Positions 14,569 to 22,638 of a DNA stretch of 32,810 bases are shown piece after piece. Below the pieces are notes generated by a model. It made no database searches, was not told where the DNA came from, and saw only the letters and a program-made list of their open reading frames with translations. Where the stretch lies: the NCBI GenBank assembly GCA_035691185.1, contig DASSJN010000104.1, positions 1-32,810 on the forward strand, in the 5' to 3' direction. The position numbers and the translations under genes were made by a program. Source of the stretch: RPQJ01 sp035691185 (GTDB lineage Bacteria > Pseudomonadota > Gammaproteobacteria > Steroidobacterales > Steroidobacteraceae). Each line of letters opens with the position of its first letter. The first letter of the stretch is position 1.

Positions 14569-15369
14569 ATGGGGGAGCGACGCTACCGCCGGGGATTCTT
14601 CCACGACCTCTTCCGGATGGAGGGGCGCGTCGCGCTGGTGACGGGCGGTCACGGCGAGCTCGCGCATGCGATGGCCGCCACGCTGGCCGACCTCGGCTGC
14701 GACCTCGTGCTCGCTTCGCGCAAGCAGGACAAGTGCGAGGAACTCGCCGCAGACCTGCGCGCCACGTTCGGGCGCCAGGTCACGGCGCTGCGCTGCGACG
14801 TGTCCAAGGAAGACGAGGTCGTCGCTACCGTGGCCGAGACCGTCGCGCGCCACGGCCGACTCGACGTTCTCGTCAACAACGCGGGCACCTCCTGCTGGGG
14901 TCTGCCCGAGGAAATTCCGCTCAAGAGCTGGCAGAAGGTCATCGACGTCAATCTGACCGGGACGTTCCTGGCGTGTCGCGAGGCGGCCAAGGTCATGATC
15001 GTCCGTGGCGGCGGCAGCATCGTCAACGTCGCCTCGGTGGGCGCCTATCTCTCCTACCGGCCGACCGAGGGACAGGTGGTGCCCTACACGACGTCGAAGG
15101 CCGCGATCGTGCACCTGACCCGGGACCTCGCCGCGCAATGGGCCGCGAAGGGCATCCGCGTGAACGCGCTGGCGCCGGGCCAGGTCGAATCGGGAATGAC
15201 GTACACCCTCGACGAGGCGACGCGCCGGGGCGTCGTCGAATCGATCCTGCTCAACCGCATCGGGCATCCGCTCGAAGTCACGGCCGTTCTCGCCACGCTG
15301 GCCTCGGACGCGGGCACCTTCATCACCGGACAGACCTACGTGGTCGACGGTGGCCAGATGCTCGGCTGA
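14569..15369 (+). CDS. SDR-family oxidoreductase with altered glycine motif (SDR 4)
   Basis: A 266-residue short-chain dehydrogenase from the ATG at 14569; a GTG three codons upstream is possible, as is an ATG at residue 17 (MEGRVALVTGG). NNAG is at about 103-106, with Ser156 and Tyr173-Thr-Thr-Ser-Lys177, and the usual TGQTYVVDGG tail. The cofactor motif reads TGGHGELA (25-32), so the second and third glycines of TGxxxGxG are Glu30 and Ala32. Arg51 after beta 2 suggests NADP(H). It lies between the ACAD and ligase genes with gaps of 14 and 17 nt, matching the place of the 3-hydroxyacyl-CoA dehydrogenase in lva-type operons. Activity is likely but the cofactor site is unusual. Confidence 0.9.
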   Translation: MGERRYRRGFFHDLFRMEGRVALVTGGHGELAHAMAATLADLGCDLVLASRKQDKCEELAADLRATFGRQVTALRCDVSKEDEVVATVAETVARHGRLDVLVNNAGTSCWGLPEEIPLKSWQKVIDVNLTGTFLACREAAKVMIVRGGGSIVNVASVGAYLSYRPTEGQVVPYTTSKAAIVHLTRDLAAQWAAKGIRVNALAPGQVESGMTYTLDEATRRGVVESILLNRIGHPLEVTAVLATLASDAGTFITGQTYVVDGGQMLG

Positions 15370-15386
15370 CCGCGTCGGGAAACGCC

Positions 15387-17003
15387 GTGAGCACTGGAAA
15401 TCCATTCGCGCTGCCGACAGAGCTGCAGCAGCAGTACTACTCAGCCGGACACTGGCGCAGCGAGGACTTCTGGCAGTCGTTCATGAACGTCGCGGACGCT
15501 CGTGGCGGCGCGGTCGCCTTCGTGGAAGGCGATCGCGAGCTCACGTTCGCGGAATTGCGCAGCGCAGCGGAGCGTCTCGGGCGCGCGTTCATGGCCGCGG
15601 GCCTGCTGCCGGGCGACTCCGTCGCGGTGCACGGCCGTCATTGCTTGGAGTCGACCATCGTCATCGCGGCCTGCGCCTACGCAGGGCTGGTGCCGGCGTT
15701 GTTGCCGCACATGTTCGCCTCGGAGCAGATCCGGGCCATCCTCGACAACAGCGGTGCGCGTGTGCTGGTGTCGCTCGGCGAGAATGCCGAAACCGAGCGC
15801 GCACTGCGCGCCCGCGAACGTGAGCTGGTCGCCACCGTCGTAGGCGACGGGTCGCGGGCCGAGGGCGCGAGCTGCACGCGGTGGTCCGATTTCATGGCGA
15901 CCGGCGCCGCCAGCGAGGCAGCGCCTCGGTCGCGCGGTGCGGACGAGCTCGCGCTCCTGATTTTCTCCTCCGGCACGACGGGCGAGCCGAAGGGCGTCAT
16001 GCATTCGACCAATACGCTCCGTTTCTCCGTCGAAGCGTACGCGCGGTTCCAGTCGATCACGGCCGACGACGTCAACCTCGTGGTGACCGCGTTCGGCTTC
16101 GTGGGCAGCTCGGTGCTGGGCACCTTTCTGACCTATCTCGTCGGTTGCCGCACGGTCCTGCAACGCAGCTGGAGCGCGTCGGACGCGCTCGCGCTGGTCG
16201 CCCGGCACCGCGTCACGCACCTGCTGCTGATGCCCACGCACGCAATCGACATCCTCGAATCCCCGGACCTCGACACGACGGACTGCGCGAGTCTCGGGCG
16301 CGGCGTGATCGCAGGCATCAACGAGGCGCACCGGCTCGACGCACGTGCGCGCTTCTGCAAGCGCCCGTACCCGATGTACGGCATGTCCGAGTCGCCGGCG
16401 CACGTGACCGGTTCGACGAGCGACGACATCGAGGACCTCCGCACGACCGAGGGGCGGCCGCTGCCCGAGACCGAGCTGCGGATCTGCGACGACGAGGACC
16501 ATCCCCTGCCGCTCGGCGTGCAGGGCAACATTCTCGTGCGCGGCCCGAATCGCTTCCTGGGCTATTACCGCAACGAGGCGCTGAACCGCGCGTCGCTGAC
16601 GGCCGACGGCTTCTTCCGCACGGGCGACGTCGGCGTGCTCGACGCCAGGGGAATGCTGACCTTCGTCTCGCGCAGCAAGGACATCATCCGTCGCGGTGGG
16701 GTCACCATCACACCGGCCGACGTCGAGACTGCGCTGCGACCGCACCCGCGTATCGCCGACGTCGCGGTGGTGCCGGTGCCCGATCCTCGCCTGGGAGAGC
16801 GCGCCTGCGCCTGCGTCATCACGCGCGACGGGGCCGACATCACCCTCGCCGAGCTGACGACGTTCCTCGAAAGGAAAGCGTTTCCGCGGTACCAGTGGCC
16901 GGAGTTCGTCGAGCGCTTCGACGTCTTCCCACGCACGCCGTCGCTGAAAGTGCAGAAGCCCGAATTGCGGAGGCAGCTGCTCGAGCGCAGCAGGCCGCGG
17001 TAG
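15387..17003 (+). CDS. Class I adenylate-forming acyl-CoA synthetase
   Basis: A 538-residue AMP-forming ligase from the GTG at 15387, with GGGA 6 nt upstream. Signature motifs are FSSGTTGEPKG (193-203, phosphate loop), YGMSES (331-336), RTGD (411-414), RSKDIIRRGG (429-438) and the C-terminal catalytic Lys521 in PSLKVQK. It would activate a carboxylic acid with ATP and CoA. It is the only CoA ligase in the window, so it is the likely entry step of the pathway, loading the side-chain acid as a CoA thioester for the two acyl-CoA dehydrogenases and the aldolase-like pair. It ends the site D operon, 22 bp short of the convergent ketosynthase gene. Confidence 0.93.
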   Translation: MSTGNPFALPTELQQQYYSAGHWRSEDFWQSFMNVADARGGAVAFVEGDRELTFAELRSAAERLGRAFMAAGLLPGDSVAVHGRHCLESTIVIAACAYAGLVPALLPHMFASEQIRAILDNSGARVLVSLGENAETERALRARERELVATVVGDGSRAEGASCTRWSDFMATGAASEAAPRSRGADELALLIFSSGTTGEPKGVMHSTNTLRFSVEAYARFQSITADDVNLVVTAFGFVGSSVLGTFLTYLVGCRTVLQRSWSASDALALVARHRVTHLLLMPTHAIDILESPDLDTTDCASLGRGVIAGINEAHRLDARARFCKRPYPMYGMSESPAHVTGSTSDDIEDLRTTEGRPLPETELRICDDEDHPLPLGVQGNILVRGPNRFLGYYRNEALNRASLTADGFFRTGDVGVLDARGMLTFVSRSKDIIRRGGVTITPADVETALRPHPRIADVAVVPVPDPRLGERACACVITRDGADITLAELTTFLERKAFPRYQWPEFVERFDVFPRTPSLKVQKPELRRQLLERSRPR

Positions 17004-17025
17004 GCGAATCGCCCGAAGGCTCGTT

Positions 17026-18012
17026 TCACCAGCGCAGCAGCGCCGCACCCCACGTCATGCCGCCCCCGACGGCCGCGAGCATGACCGTGTGCCCCGGGCG
17101 AATGCGGCCGTCGCGCACGGCGGCATCGAGTGCGAGCGGGACGGATGCAGCGGAGGTGTTGCCCTGGTGCTCCACGGTCAGCACGACCCGCTCGGGCGGG
17201 ATCCCCATCCTCTGGGCCGTCGCGTCGATGATCCGCACGTTGGCCTGGTGCGGCACGAGCCAGTCGACGTCACTGCCCTGCAGGCCGTTGTACTCGAGCG
17301 CCTCGCGACAGACTTCGTCGAGGGCGCGAACCGCGAAGCGAAACACTGCCTGGCCGTCCATGTGCACGAACGCCCGACCCTGGACCTCGCCCGCGTGCAG
17401 CGCGCCCGGCACGCACAGGATGTCGCCGTGCTCGCCGTCCGAATGCAGGTGCGTCGACAGAATTCCCGGCGTCGCAGACGCCTCGAGCACCACCGCCCCG
17501 GCGCCGTCGCCGAACAGGACGCAGGTGCGTCGGTCGCTCCAGTCGAGCAGCCTCGAAAAGACCTCGGCGCCCACCACCAGTGCCCGGCGGTGCTGGCCGC
17601 TCGCGATGAAGCGCTCCGCGATCGCGAGCGCATAGACGAAGCCCGTGCACACGGCCTGGACGTCGAACGCGGCGCCACGCCTGATGCGGAGCTTGTGCTG
17701 CAGGATACAGGCCGTGGAGGGAAACACGATGTCGGGCGTGGTCGTCGCGACGACGACCAGGTCGATGTCGTCGGGCGTTACGCCTGCGGCCGTCATGGCC
17801 TGGCGCGACGCGTGCATCGCGAGGTCGGAGGTCATCTCGTCGTCGGCGGCGACGCGGCGTGTCCGGATGCCGGTGCGCGAGAAGATCCACTCGTCGGACG
17901 TGTCGATCCGCTGCTCGATGTCCTTGTTGGTGAGTTCGCGCTCGGGCAGGTAGCTGCCCGTGCCGACGATCCGTGCGTAGCTCGATGCAGTCCGGCTCGA
18001 TGCCTCGGCCAC
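17026..18012 (-). CDS. 3-oxoacyl-ACP synthase III family protein (FabH-like)
   Basis: A 328-residue KAS III enzyme from the GTG at 18012 (complement), preceded by GAGGGA 7 nt upstream; a TTG 12 codons earlier is less likely. The catalytic triad is complete: Cys122 in QAVCTGF, His255 in PHQAN and Asn285 in QGNTSAAS. The start ARIVGTGSYLPE and the end GGGMTWGAALLRW are typical of FabH. KAS III condenses acyl-CoA with malonyl-ACP to begin fatty acid synthesis; paralogues in accessory clusters often use other starters. It is 47 nt downstream of the DMGDH-like gene, with no fab or acp genes near, so it may be an accessory paralogue. None of the shared palindromes was seen nearby. Confidence 0.92.
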   Translation of the reverse strand: MAEASSRTASSYARIVGTGSYLPERELTNKDIEQRIDTSDEWIFSRTGIRTRRVAADDEMTSDLAMHASRQAMTAAGVTPDDIDLVVVATTTPDIVFPSTACILQHKLRIRRGAAFDVQAVCTGFVYALAIAERFIASGQHRRALVVGAEVFSRLLDWSDRRTCVLFGDGAGAVVLEASATPGILSTHLHSDGEHGDILCVPGALHAGEVQGRAFVHMDGQAVFRFAVRALDEVCREALEYNGLQGSDVDWLVPHQANVRIIDATAQRMGIPPERVVLTVEHQGNTSAASVPLALDAAVRDGRIRPGHTVMLAAVGGGMTWGAALLRW

Positions 18013-18059
18013 GGTCCGTTCCCTCGTCTGCGCGTCGCGAGCGGGCAAGGATAGCAGGG

Positions 18060-20528
18060 CTACAGTTTGATTCGTTCGCCCTTCGGGTCGTACAACGGCC
18101 GAAGCGACACGATCGCCGGATGGCGCCTTCCGGCGATCTCCACTTCCCAGCGCCCCGACTCGAGATAAGCCGGGTCGACGGCCGCGACGTTCTGCGGCTC
18201 GACCATCGCGAGCCCGATCGCACCGCCGAGCGTGTGACCGTACGAAGCCGCGCGCACGTAACCGACCGGCACGCCGTCCCGCAGCACGACCTCCGCGTGA
18301 TACATGAGCGGCGCCGGATCTTTCACCAGCACCTGCGCCAGGCGCCGCTTCAGCGGGCCGCGCGCCTTGCGCTCGAGCAGCGCGTCCTTGCCGATGAAGC
18401 CACCGGGCTTGGCGAGGTCGATCGCGAACCCGAGGCCTGTCTCGTACGGGTCGTCGGTGTTGTCGAGGTCGTGCCCGTAGTCGCGATAGCCTTTCTCCAT
18501 GCGCAGGCTGCCGAGCGCCCGCAGGCCCGCATGCACGAGCCCCAGGCGCCCGCCCGCCCCGACCACCTCGTCGTAGACGTGCACCGCCTGCTCGGCCGGG
18601 ATGTAGAGCTCGTAGCCCAACTCGCCGACGTACGTGATGCGCACGCAGAGCACGCGCGCATAGCCGATGTCGATCTCACGCGCGGTGCGGAACGGAAAGG
18701 CCGCGTCCGACAGATCGACGCTCGTGAGCGACTGCAACAGTGCGCGGGAGCGCGGCCCCTGGACGTTGAGTTGCGCGACGCCCGAGGTCACGTCGGTGAC
18801 GAAGGCGTGCGCGTCCTCCGGGATGTTGCGCTTCATCCACGCCTCGGCGTGACGCACCATCGTGTCGGTGACGACGACGAAATACCTGTCGTCGGCGAGC
18901 TTCGTCACGGTGAGGTCGGCCTCGAGCCTGCCTTCACGGTTGAGCCACTGCGTGTACGTGATCTGGCCCGTCGCGCGGTCGACGTCGTTGGCCGCGATCC
19001 AGTTCAGGCACCTGCCCGCGTCGCGCCCCTGCACCAGGAACTTGCCCATGAACGACATGTCCATGACGACCACGCCTTCGCGTGCCGCGCGATGCTCACG
19101 CTCCCAGTGCGGCCACCATTGCTGTCGCTGCCACGAGAGCGGGCCGGGCTCGGGCACGGCACCCGGGCCTGCGTACCAGCCGGGGGATTCCCAGCCGCTC
19201 GTCTCGACGAAATACGCGCCTTGTGCCGCGAGCCGGTCGTGGAACGGCGAACGACGTGCGCCACGCGCGGTCTCGAGCGACTTGTACGGGTAATGGCACT
19301 TGTACACCATGCCGAGCGATTCGACCGTGCGCGCGCGGCGATAGTCGGGGTTCGCCTGGTACGGCAGCACGCGGTCGATGTTCATGGCCGTCACGTCGAC
19401 GTCGGGCAGGCCGTGGACGATCCAGTGCGCCATCACCCGGCCGAGGCCGCCGCCGGTCAGGATGCCGATGGAATTGAGGCCCGCCGCGACGAAATAGCCG
19501 CGCAGGTTCGGCGCTTCGCCGACGATCGGCAACAGGTCGGGCGTGAAGCTCTCCGGCCCGCAGAAGAACTTCTTCATGCCGACCTGCGAGGTGATCGGCA
19601 CGCGCGCCATCGCCGTCTCGAGGTACGGGCCCATGCGTTCCCAGTCGGGCTCCAGGTCCGCGAAGGGCTGGTCGGTCGGCGCGCCTTCGACCTTCCACGG
19701 CGCGCACCTGGGCTCGAACAACCCCACCATGAGCCCGGCGCCTTCCTGGCGGTAATAGCCGTAAGCCGAGGGGTCCTCGAGCACCGGCATGTCCGGCGGC
19801 AGGTCCCTGATCGGCTCCGTGATCAGGTAGTAGTGCTCGGCTGCCTGGTTCGACAGCGCGACGCCGTTCTGTGCAGCGAGCTCACGGGCCCAGAGGCCGC
19901 CGCAATTGACCACGACGTCGGTCGCGATGTCGCCGAACGGCGTCGATACGCCGGTCACTCGGCCGTTCTTCTGCCTCACGCCGGTCGCGGGCACGCCCTC
20001 GAGGATCTTCACGCCACGCATGCGCGCGCCCTTGCCGAGCGCCATCGTGACGTCGACCGGGTTCACGCGGCCGTCCTCCCGGACGTAGAACCCGGCCTCG
20101 ATGTCGTCGACTTTCGCGAGCGGGAAGAGCTGGCCCACCTCGCGCGGGGAGAGTTCCTGCACGTCGATGCCGCAGTCCCGATTGAACGCGGCGACGCGGC
20201 GGAATTCCTCGAGCCGATCCTTGTCGGCCGCGACTTCGATGAACCCGATCGGCATGAAGCCGGTCGCCTGGCCGGTCTCGGCCTCGAGCCGCGCATAGAG
20301 GTCGCGCGTGTACTTGCGCAGTGCCGTCGACGTCTCCGACGTCGAACCGTAGGTGACCATCAGGCCCGCCGCGTGCCAGGTCGTGCCGGCCGTGAGCTGG
20401 TGACGCTCGAGCAGCACGATGTCCGTCCACCCTATCGACGCCAGGTGATACGCGGTGGACGTGCCGATGATGCCGCCGCCGACGATGACGACGCGCGCGT
20501 GTTGCGGCAGGACGGGTGGGTTCGTCAT
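18060..20528 (-). CDS. Dimethylglycine/sarcosine dehydrogenase-like FAD-GcvT protein
   Basis: An 822-residue two-part flavoenzyme. The N-terminal DAO-type FAD domain has VVIVGGGIIGTS (13-24) and TTWHAAGL with His52 where dimethylglycine dehydrogenase binds FAD covalently. The C-terminal half is a GcvT-like folate domain (GEVVVMDMSFMGKFLVQG-type strand, RITYVGELGYELYIP, LRMEKGYRDYG, GHTLGGAIGLA). Family members oxidatively demethylate dimethylglycine, sarcosine or related N-methyl compounds and pass the one-carbon unit to tetrahydrofolate. Exact substrate cannot be read. It precedes the FabH-like gene on the same strand; upstream is the non-coding, repeat-bearing region 20529-21102. Confidence 0.9.
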   Translation of the reverse strand: MTNPPVLPQHARVVIVGGGIIGTSTAYHLASIGWTDIVLLERHQLTAGTTWHAAGLMVTYGSTSETSTALRKYTRDLYARLEAETGQATGFMPIGFIEVAADKDRLEEFRRVAAFNRDCGIDVQELSPREVGQLFPLAKVDDIEAGFYVREDGRVNPVDVTMALGKGARMRGVKILEGVPATGVRQKNGRVTGVSTPFGDIATDVVVNCGGLWARELAAQNGVALSNQAAEHYYLITEPIRDLPPDMPVLEDPSAYGYYRQEGAGLMVGLFEPRCAPWKVEGAPTDQPFADLEPDWERMGPYLETAMARVPITSQVGMKKFFCGPESFTPDLLPIVGEAPNLRGYFVAAGLNSIGILTGGGLGRVMAHWIVHGLPDVDVTAMNIDRVLPYQANPDYRRARTVESLGMVYKCHYPYKSLETARGARRSPFHDRLAAQGAYFVETSGWESPGWYAGPGAVPEPGPLSWQRQQWWPHWEREHRAAREGVVVMDMSFMGKFLVQGRDAGRCLNWIAANDVDRATGQITYTQWLNREGRLEADLTVTKLADDRYFVVVTDTMVRHAEAWMKRNIPEDAHAFVTDVTSGVAQLNVQGPRSRALLQSLTSVDLSDAAFPFRTAREIDIGYARVLCVRITYVGELGYELYIPAEQAVHVYDEVVGAGGRLGLVHAGLRALGSLRMEKGYRDYGHDLDNTDDPYETGLGFAIDLAKPGGFIGKDALLERKARGPLKRRLAQVLVKDPAPLMYHAEVVLRDGVPVGYVRAASYGHTLGGAIGLAMVEPQNVAAVDPAYLESGRWEVEIAGRRHPAIVSLRPLYDPKGERIKL

Positions 20529-20769
20529 GGCCGGGCTCCGAGACGTGCGGAACGAGAGTGCGTTCTTCTACGCCACGCCGTGCCAGGACACAGTCGTGGG
20601 AAGGCGCGATTGTCTCAGACGGCGCGGGAGGGCGGGTAATCCGCTCGGTGGCGCGCATGCGCAGCGACGGTGCCGGGAATGCGTCGCGCGGGTGGCAGAG
20701 TCAGACGGCCGGACGCGAAGGAATCCAGGGGATGCCCGACGTCCGGCCGCCGGCCTTTCGGCGCACGTT

Positions 20770-20844
20770 TCAGACCTGCGGGTCGAACTGCTGCAGGATG
20801 TACAGCGCGACCGAACCCAACATCATGATGCCGAAGATCTCCAT
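20770..20844 (-). CDS. Possible 24-residue single-span membrane peptide
   Basis: A short frame that reads MEIFGIMMLGSVALYILQQF and then DPQV before a stop. The ATG (complement of 20842-20844) has a perfect AAGGAG exactly 7 nt upstream, rarely this good by chance. The product is one hydrophobic segment with a short polar tail, fitting a small membrane protein or a subunit of a larger complex. I recognise no family. Two tandem hairpins (20867-20904) lie just upstream of the ribosome binding site and could control it. It is 241 bp upstream of the DMGDH-like gene on the same strand. It may be a real gene or a leader peptide. Confidence 0.5.
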   Translation of the reverse strand: MEIFGIMMLGSVALYILQQFDPQV

Positions 20845-20866
20845 TGCCTTGCTCCTTGTTCCGGGT

Positions 20867-20904
20867 CACGCCAAGCGCTGGCGTGGGGGAAGCATGAAGC
20901 TTCC
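20867..20904. repeat. Two adjacent inverted repeats
   Basis: CACGCCA-AGCGC-TGGCGTG (20867-20885) and GGAAGC-ATGAA-GCTTCC (20888-20904) are perfect hairpins separated by two bases. They sit 23 nt upstream of the putative 24-residue peptide start on the minus strand. They may be operator half-sites, leader RNA hairpins or a decayed REP element. Confidence 0.5.
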
Positions 20905-20995
20905 GGATGACGGAACAAGGTCTTTGCGACGACGGTTCGATGAATCGAAATTTGCCGTCGACGAGGCGTTCTGCCCGTACGACGAAATCTCTTCT

Positions 20996-21044
20996 CACCT
21001 CTCCCGCGAGGCGGGAGAGGTCGCGCACAGCGCGGGTGAGGGCA
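20996..21044. repeat. REP-like palindromic unit, copy 1
   Basis: A 49-bp unit with CACCTCTCCCGC-GAG-GCGGGAGAGGT forming a strong stem, then GCGCACAGCGCGGGTGAGGGCA. Copy 2 starts 9 bp later and differs by one base. A diverged third copy is at 31177-31225. Confidence 0.8.
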
Positions 21045-21053
21045 GTGGTTTTT

Positions 21054-21102
21054 CACCTCTCCCGCGAGGCGGGAGAGGTCGCGCAGAGCGCGGGTGAGGG
21101 CA
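21054..21102. repeat. REP-like palindromic unit, copy 2
   Basis: Same orientation as copy 1, with a single difference (GCAGAGCG against GCACAGCG). It ends one base before the stop codon of the Tyr-rich protein gene, so the stem may also end or protect that minus-strand transcript. Confidence 0.8.
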
Positions 21103-21825
21103 CTAGCGCAGCGGCCGCCGGATCGACGTCGGGTCGTCGCGTGGTCCCTTCGGCGCGGCATCGTCGCCTCGCGGCCCCTGCCGCGCGGGACCCGGACCGT
21201 CGGGGCGATCGCGACGGGGCTCGGCGCGTGGCGGCGCACTGGCCGGCGCCGGGGTGGCGCGTGGCGTCGCGCGCACTGCCGGCGCAGCTACGCCCCGGTT
21301 CCGCGCAGCGGGCGCCGGGATCAACCCCGGGGAGTTCGATGATGCCGTGCCGGTGGTCGCGCTCGATCCGCTCGGCTCGACCTGCCTGAAGTAGCGACGC
21401 ACGTCCTTGAAGGGCCGTTCGCCCAGTCTTGGCGGGGCGCCGTCATGCCCCTTGCCGCCGTCGTCGTCGTCCCCGCCGTGGTGCTGGTCATCGTCGTCCC
21501 GGCCGTGGCGGTTGTCGCAACGCCCGTCGCGATTCCTGTCCGGGCAGTAATAGCCCGGGTAGGACGGGTACGCGTAATAGCCATAGCCCGGGTAGTGAGG
21601 CACGCCCTGGCGGTACGAGTAGTAGTACGGGGAGCCGTAGCCATAGCGCGACCCGTACCCGTAGGCGCCGCTGCCATACGTGTAGTAGGGCGAGGACGCT
21701 CCGGAACCGGAACCGTAGCCGTACGGGTCCGGAAGCTGCCAGGGCTGCGAAACGCAGCCGGCCGTCCCGCCCGTGACGGCAGCCGCGAGCACGGCGAGCG
21801 AGAGGAATCGACGACCAGGACTCAC
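21103..21825 (-). CDS. Tyr/Gly-rich secreted or lipoprotein-like hypothetical protein
   Basis: A 240-residue protein from a GTG (complement of 21823-21825). It has a signal-peptide-like start (MSPGRRFLSLAVLAAAVTGG) followed by TAGC, which could be a weak lipobox. Residues about 32-95 are low-complexity Tyr/Gly/Ser (PYGYGSGSG, YYTYGSG, YYYSYRQG), then CPDRNRDGRCD, an Asp/His run (RDDDDQHHGGDDDD) and a Pro/Ala/Arg-rich tail. I recognise no domain. The acidic/His stretch could bind metal, and the Tyr-rich part resembles envelope or surface proteins of low complexity. It is alone on its strand, facing away from the GNAT gene. Coding is supported by the signal peptide and the frame-specific composition. 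Confidence 0.7.
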   Translation of the reverse strand: MSPGRRFLSLAVLAAAVTGGTAGCVSQPWQLPDPYGYGSGSGASSPYYTYGSGAYGYGSRYGYGSPYYYSYRQGVPHYPGYGYYAYPSYPGYYCPDRNRDGRCDNRHGRDDDDQHHGGDDDDGGKGHDGAPPRLGERPFKDVRRYFRQVEPSGSSATTGTASSNSPGLIPAPAARNRGVAAPAVRATPRATPAPASAPPRAEPRRDRPDGPGPARQGPRGDDAAPKGPRDDPTSIRRPLR

Positions 21826-22055
21826 TTCGTTCCACTCCAGTACGAGCCGATCCGTGTGCCCGTTCGTGTGTTAAGACCCCGGCGGGTCGCGCAACGTTCC
21901 GACGCGGTGAAAAGCCGACTCGCAGGCGCGATCCTGAAGGTCGGTGTACGCATCAACGCAGGGCCTGGTCCGGGGTTGACCGCCGTCGACGCAGCGACCG
22001 GCTCGGCTGGCCGAATTTCATCCGTGCCCTCCGCGCCGCGGGCTACAGTTCCCGC

Positions 22056-22592
22056 ATGGAGACCGAAGTTCGCTCCGTCACGGTCCGACGACTCCACTCT
22101 CCCGAGCCAGCCATGATTCCCGCGCTGGCGGCGCTGCTGCAGGACTCCGTGCACGGTGGCGCCTCGGTCGGCTTTCTGGCCCCGGTGGCGGCCGAGACGG
22201 CGGAACGATACTGGCAGGGTGTGTTCGCCCAGCTCGCCGGGGGCATGCGGCTCTGGGTGGCGGAGAGCGCCGGACGCCTCGTCGGCTCGGTGCAACTGGA
22301 GCTCTGCGGCAAGGAGAACGGCCGGCATCGCGCGGAAGTGCAGAAGCTGTTCGTGCATTCGGCAGCGCGCGGGCGCGGCATCGGCTCGCAGCTCCTGCGG
22401 GCGGTCGAGGCGTTCGCCCGCGAGCAGGGACGCACGCTGCTCGTGCTCGACACGCTCAGGGGTTCGTTCGCCGAGGCGATGTACCGTCGGCAGGGATGGC
22501 AGTTCGTCGGCTACATCCCGGAGTACGCCGCCAGGCCGGATGGCGAACTCGAAGCCACTGCGGTGTTCTACAAGCAGATCAGGCCCGTCTGA
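22056..22592 (+). CDS. GNAT-family N-acetyltransferase
   Basis: A 178-residue acetyltransferase. The acetyl-CoA motif is KLFVHSAARGRGIGSQLL (about 97-114, with RGRGIG as the pyrophosphate loop), preceded by the beta strand LWVAESAGRLVGSVQLEL and followed by LLVLDTLRGSFAEAMYRRQGWQFVG, the standard motif B region. The C-terminal FYKQI strand is also typical. Acceptor substrate unknown; small-molecule or antibiotic-type N-acetylation is common in this group. It starts 230 bp from the divergent Tyr-rich gene, in a region where I see no clear promoter, and is 46 bp upstream of udgX, which is possibly on the same transcript. Confidence 0.88.
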   Translation: METEVRSVTVRRLHSPEPAMIPALAALLQDSVHGGASVGFLAPVAAETAERYWQGVFAQLAGGMRLWVAESAGRLVGSVQLELCGKENGRHRAEVQKLFVHSAARGRGIGSQLLRAVEAFAREQGRTLLVLDTLRGSFAEAMYRRQGWQFVGYIPEYAARPDGELEATAVFYKQIRPV

Positions 22593-22638
22593 CGGAGCCG
22601 CCCATGCGTCGACGAGAGTCATGACGCACACTTGACCG

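Larger units (their letters stand above)
20529..21102. other. 574-bp region without a long gene
   Basis: Between the DMGDH-like gene and the Tyr-rich protein gene, both on the minus strand, I see only short elements: a probable 24-codon gene (20770-20844), two perfect inverted repeats at 20867-20885 (CACGCCA/TGGCGTG) and 20888-20904 (GGAAGC/GCTTCC), an imperfect hairpin at 20930-20960, and two tandem 49-bp REP-like units. The stretch 20529-20769 shows no clear gene, promoter or terminator to me. Confidence 0.7.

Noticed and set aside
18013..18048. Longer ketosynthase start at TTG 18048
   Set aside because: It would start 11 bp past the upstream stop without a ribosome binding site, while GTG 18012 has GAGGGA at good spacing.
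17973..20639. An 888-codon open frame on the plus strand opposite the DMGDH-like gene
   Set aside because: Its translation is Arg/Asp/His-rich, has no domain, and mirrors the codon structure of the real gene on the other strand. GC-rich third positions keep such antisense frames open.
20996..21102. CRISPR array
   Set aside because: Only two units, each internally palindromic, with a 9-bp gap and no unique spacers; REP-like elements fit better.
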